DNA of 8,745 bases, taken from positions 1 through 8,745 of the forward strand of contig JBAZZX010000070.1 in NCBI GenBank assembly GCA_041658585.1, written 5' to 3'. This stretch comes from DYFC01 sp041658585. Its GTDB lineage: Bacteria > Nitrospirota > Thermodesulfovibrionia > Thermodesulfovibrionales > SM23-35. A program made the position numbers and the translations under genes. How positions within the stretch are numbered: the first letter of the stretch is position 1; each line of letters opens with the position of its first letter. Positions 7,201 to 8,745 of the stretch are shown here, in pieces. The notes beneath the pieces were generated by a model. It was given only the letters and a program-made list of their open reading frames with translations. It searched no databases and was not told where the DNA came from.

Positions 7201-7425
7201 GATTCGACAAAGGTAAGGGCTGTCCTGGTCCGTCTGCTCCGCTACATCGAGGAGAATGACGGTAAGGCGGAGTACTATCTGGGTGAATGCCGGAGCGAGC
7301 TGGCGGGACTTCCGCAGGAGGATATGGAAAAGCTCGGGGCCTGCCTCGCGAACTTTGACTATGATAAAGCCCTTGCTGTTCTCAAGGCACTTGCGGAAAA
7401 GACGGGTATCAGCCTGGATTATTAA
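4213..7425 (+). CDS. cytoplasmic hybrid sensor histidine kinase, PAS-PAS-HisKA-HATPase-REC-REC-HPt
   Basis: This 1070-residue protein has no signal or membrane segment, so it senses inside the cell. A basic, polar N-tail (1-45) leads to two PAS domains (about 60-188 and 200-318), each ending in a RKDGS-type block. HisKA has H345 in MSHEIRTPLN. HATPase_c shows the N box (N458, N462), G1 (D494-T-G-L-G) and G2 (G524-T-G-L-G). REC1 (about 580-698) keeps D634 and K687 but has D586-A587 where an acidic pair is needed. REC2 (about 727-845) is intact with E732-D733, D778 and K830. The HPt domain carries H925 (AHTTKG), followed by an acidic helical tail. The expected relay is H345 to D778 to H925, then to the regulator encoded 40 bases downstream. 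PAS ligand or cofactor residues are not evident, so the signal is unknown. ATG 4213 has no Shine-Dalgarno sequence; the promoter suggests leaderless translation. The next in-frame ATG is within PAS1. Confidence 0.93.
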   Translation: MKKQSKPGRTKKEPAKPISKHIPSKQSEDRSNTGSTLQIVDIPDRRQAEENLLKAGALQSAIFNSANFSSIATDAKGVIQIFNVGAERMLGYTAAEVMNKITPADISDPQELIVRAKALSIELATTITPGFEALVFKASRGIEDIYELTYIRKDGSRFPAVVSVTALRDAQDAIIGYLLIGTDNTARKQAEEKLRWTEESFRLMIESVTDYAIVMLDPEGRVVSWNTGAERSKGYSAEEIVGQHFSRFYPREDIQSGKPQRDLNMVAAKGQFEDECWRVRKDGSTFWANVVFTAIRDQTGNLRGFAMLTRDLTERMIIEAGLQQAKDTADAANSLKSVFLANMSHEIRTPLNAIIGFSTLALNTDLSEKQHDYVSKINDSGVSLLGIINGILDFSKIEAGKLEMEQARFNLDDALSSVIAVVEQKAVDKNIELLLDISPEIPWQLVGDSLRLGQIITNLVGNAIKFTEKGEVELTVTLQERTAGRIKLQFSVCDTGLGLSPEHLAKLFQPFTQADGSMTRRFGGTGLGLSISKRLVKMMGGDIWAESEPGTGSTFSFTAWFDIESAENSPPRIPETLNRMRILIADANDTSQKKLVKLLSRLPARVDTVNSGREAVSAVQSQDPADPYKLILMDWETSEMDGVGAALRIKGYLTLHAIPSIIMVTSFGVQTEQADAYKAGADCFLRKPVTASSLFDAIIGILTPAERLAVMRSQRSGETDYNFMAAHILLVEDNEINQQLAIELLESVGLTVDVANNGCEAVEMVTAAGHPYDMVLMDIQMPEMDGYEATRRIRLDSRFSALPILAMSAHALVEDRQKTVDAGMNDHITKPIDPQVMFRAMGRYLRQSPAGEQSLAHRSKGAVGQVAIPDIPGVDVTGALYRLNGNVKLYLQLLGKFILNQTGTAAALESALGSGDRSLAERLAHTTKGVAGNIGANGVQEVAAGLAASIRHNGPPELTREILKRFAEGMANLVATLRLVLAVRGDDGIKASVAAADSTKVRAVLVRLLRYIEENDGKAEYYLGECRSELAGLPQEDMEKLGACLANFDYDKALAVLKALAEKTGISLDY

Positions 7426-7452
7426 GACTAAATGTTTTTTTAAGGTTAAGAC

Positions 7453-7457
7453 GAGGG
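7453..7457 (+). promoter_or_regulatory. ribosome binding site of the sigma-54 regulator gene
   Basis: GAGGG lies 8 bases before ATG 7466 and 11 before the adjacent ATG 7469, which favours the first ATG. It is the clearest Shine-Dalgarno site among the larger genes here. Confidence 0.7.
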
Positions 7458-7465
7458 AAACAATC

Positions 7466-8745
7466 ATGATGGAAGCAAACTACGCACGCAGGACCGTTCT
7501 CATTGTGGATGACACGCCGGACAACGTCAGCATCCTCAATGCAGCCTTGATGGATGAGTACACCATCAAGGTGGCGACGAGGGGAAAGAAGGCCATCGAG
7601 ATCGCCATGACGACCCCGGTCGATATCATCCTCCTCGACGTGATGATGCCTGAAATGGACGGCTTTGAAACCTGCCGGCGTCTGAAGGAAGAGCCGCAGA
7701 CGCGCAGTATCCCGGTCATCTTCATCACGGCGCGTGGCGAGATTGAAGACGAGGCGAAGGGACTTTCCTGCGGCGGCGTCGACTACATCGCCAAGCCGAT
7801 CAGCGCTCCCATCGTGCAGGCACGGGTGAGGATCCACCTTGCACTCTACGAGCAGAACCGCGTCTTGGAGGACAGGGTGCGGGAGCGCACTGGAGAGTTG
7901 GTCAGAGCAAACCGGCAGCTCATGCGGGAAATAGAGGAACGCAAGAAGGCAGAGGAGTCACTGCGGGAAGCGCTCAAAGAAGTCAAGCAGTTAAAAGACC
8001 AATTGCATGAGGAGAATATCTACCTTAAGGAAGAATTTAATCTATTGCACTCACACGAGGACATCGTAGGCAACAGCGAAGCTATCAGGACTGTGTTGAT
8101 GCAGATAGAACAAGTTGCAGAAACAGAGTCGACGGTCTTGATCCAGGGGGAGACGGGCACAGGAAAAGAATTGGTCGCAAATGCTATCCATGGCATGAGT
8201 TCCCGAAAGGACCGGCTCATGATTAAAGTCAACTGTGGGGCCTTGCCGCCGACCCTCATCGAAAGTGAACTGTTCGGCCGCGAAAAGGGCGCTTTTACCG
8301 GCTCGCTATCAAAGCAAATAGGCCGTTTTGAGCTTGCGGACGCTTCAACGATTTTTCTGGATGAGATCGACGCTCTGCCGCTGGAACTCCAGGCCAAGCT
8401 GCTTCGGGTACTGGAGAGCGGCGAGTTTGAGCGCCTGGGCAGCCCAAAGACCGTGAAGGTTGACGTCAGAATTATTTCGGCGACGAACCGCGATCTTGCC
8501 AGGGTAGTCAGCGAGGGCGGGTTCCGGGAAGACCTTTACTACCGTTTGAATGTTTTTCAGATTACCGTGCCGCCTCTTCGTGAGCGCCGGGAGGACATAT
8601 TGTCGCTCGTATGGTCTTTTGTACAGGAGTTAAGCAAGAGGATGGGCAAGAGGATCGAATCAATACCGCAGAAGGGCGTTGAAGCCCTGCAAGCCTATCC
8701 CTGGCCGGGCAACGTAAGGGAACTTAGGAATGTTACCGAGCGTGC
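7466..8745 (+). CDS. sigma-54-dependent response regulator, REC-coiled coil-AAA+ (partial, 3' end missing)
   Basis: 426 codons run open to the window end. The REC domain (about 10-125) has all key residues: D15-D16, phospho-acceptor D58, T88 and K110. Residues 128-190 form a charged coiled coil (VRERTGELVRAN, then EIEERKKAEESL), a style more often seen joining sensor modules in kinases. The sigma-54 AAA+ domain follows: Walker A G228-ETGTGK234, a GAFTGS loop at 275-280 (usual form GAFTGA), Walker B FLD299-E300, sensor I ATNRD, arginines R354 and R360 in FREDLYYRLN, and a WPGNVREL segment at the cut. Family role: an ATP-driven bacterial enhancer-binding protein that opens sigma-54 promoters once phosphorylated. 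The C-terminal HTH, if present, lies outside the window. The 40-base gap and order indicate one operon with the hybrid kinase, whose HPt His925 is the likely donor for D58. Target genes are not visible; no clear sigma-54 site was found here. Confidence 0.93.
   Translation, partial: MMEANYARRTVLIVDDTPDNVSILNAALMDEYTIKVATRGKKAIEIAMTTPVDIILLDVMMPEMDGFETCRRLKEEPQTRSIPVIFITARGEIEDEAKGLSCGGVDYIAKPISAPIVQARVRIHLALYEQNRVLEDRVRERTGELVRANRQLMREIEERKKAEESLREALKEVKQLKDQLHEENIYLKEEFNLLHSHEDIVGNSEAIRTVLMQIEQVAETESTVLIQGETGTGKELVANAIHGMSSRKDRLMIKVNCGALPPTLIESELFGREKGAFTGSLSKQIGRFELADASTIFLDEIDALPLELQAKLLRVLESGEFERLGSPKTVKVDVRIISATNRDLARVVSEGGFREDLYYRLNVFQITVPPLRERREDILSLVWSFVQELSKRMGKRIESIPQKGVEALQAYPWPGNVRELRNVTER

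Noticed and set aside
7435..7441. run of seven Ts between the hybrid kinase and the regulator, considered as a terminator
   Set aside because: No stable hairpin precedes it, and the 40-base spacing with a good ribosome binding site downstream fits an operon.
7409..7837. 142-codon - strand frame at the kinase-regulator junction
   Set aside because: It lies opposite the regulator REC domain, which has all catalytic residues, and overlaps that gene's ribosome binding site.

Overview
The window looks like part of a Gram-negative chromosome, most likely a Geobacter-like (Desulfuromonadia, formerly Deltaproteobacteria) organism. That placement is an inference from the gene types: a soluble multi-domain hybrid histidine kinase, a sigma-54 activator with a receiver domain, and a lipoprotein-type HKD phospholipase D enzyme. 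It was not tested by any search. All genes I accept lie on the + strand.

Layout. Bases 1-83 are the last codons of a histidine kinase. Bases 138-1409 encode an NRAMP-family metal-ion transporter with non-canonical metal-site motifs. This gene is strikingly AT-rich compared with the rest and ends at a strong hairpin (1431-1462). Bases 1579-2970 encode a secreted, probably lipidated protein with two HKD motifs (cardiolipin synthase/phospholipase D superfamily). After 33 bases comes a secreted 318-residue protein of unknown function (3004-3960) that resembles a START/SRPBCC fold. A 252-base gap follows. It holds a 12-bp hairpin, a possible 55-codon small gene, and a very good extended -10 promoter.

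Bases 4213-7425 encode a 1070-residue cytoplasmic hybrid kinase (PAS-PAS-HisKA-HATPase-REC-REC-HPt plus a C-terminal helical tail). Forty bases later starts a response regulator (7466 to past the window end) with REC, a coiled coil and a sigma-54 AAA+ domain. The DNA-binding end is not in the window.

How they work together. The kinase and regulator form a plausible complete phosphorelay: PAS input, His345, Asp778 in REC2, His925 in HPt, then Asp58 of the regulator, which would switch on sigma-54 promoters. The HKD lipoprotein and the START-like protein are probably a second, envelope-directed unit acting on lipids outside the cytoplasm. The metal transporter looks like an inserted foreign gene, possibly from a Bacteroidota-like donor.

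Most notable points: the kinase promoter predicts a leaderless mRNA; the first receiver domain lacks a metal-binding acid; the sigma-54 contact loop reads GAFTGS instead of GAFTGA; the transporter lacks the usual metal-site Met; and the unannotated small ORF at 4015-4182 shows coding-like base periodicity.
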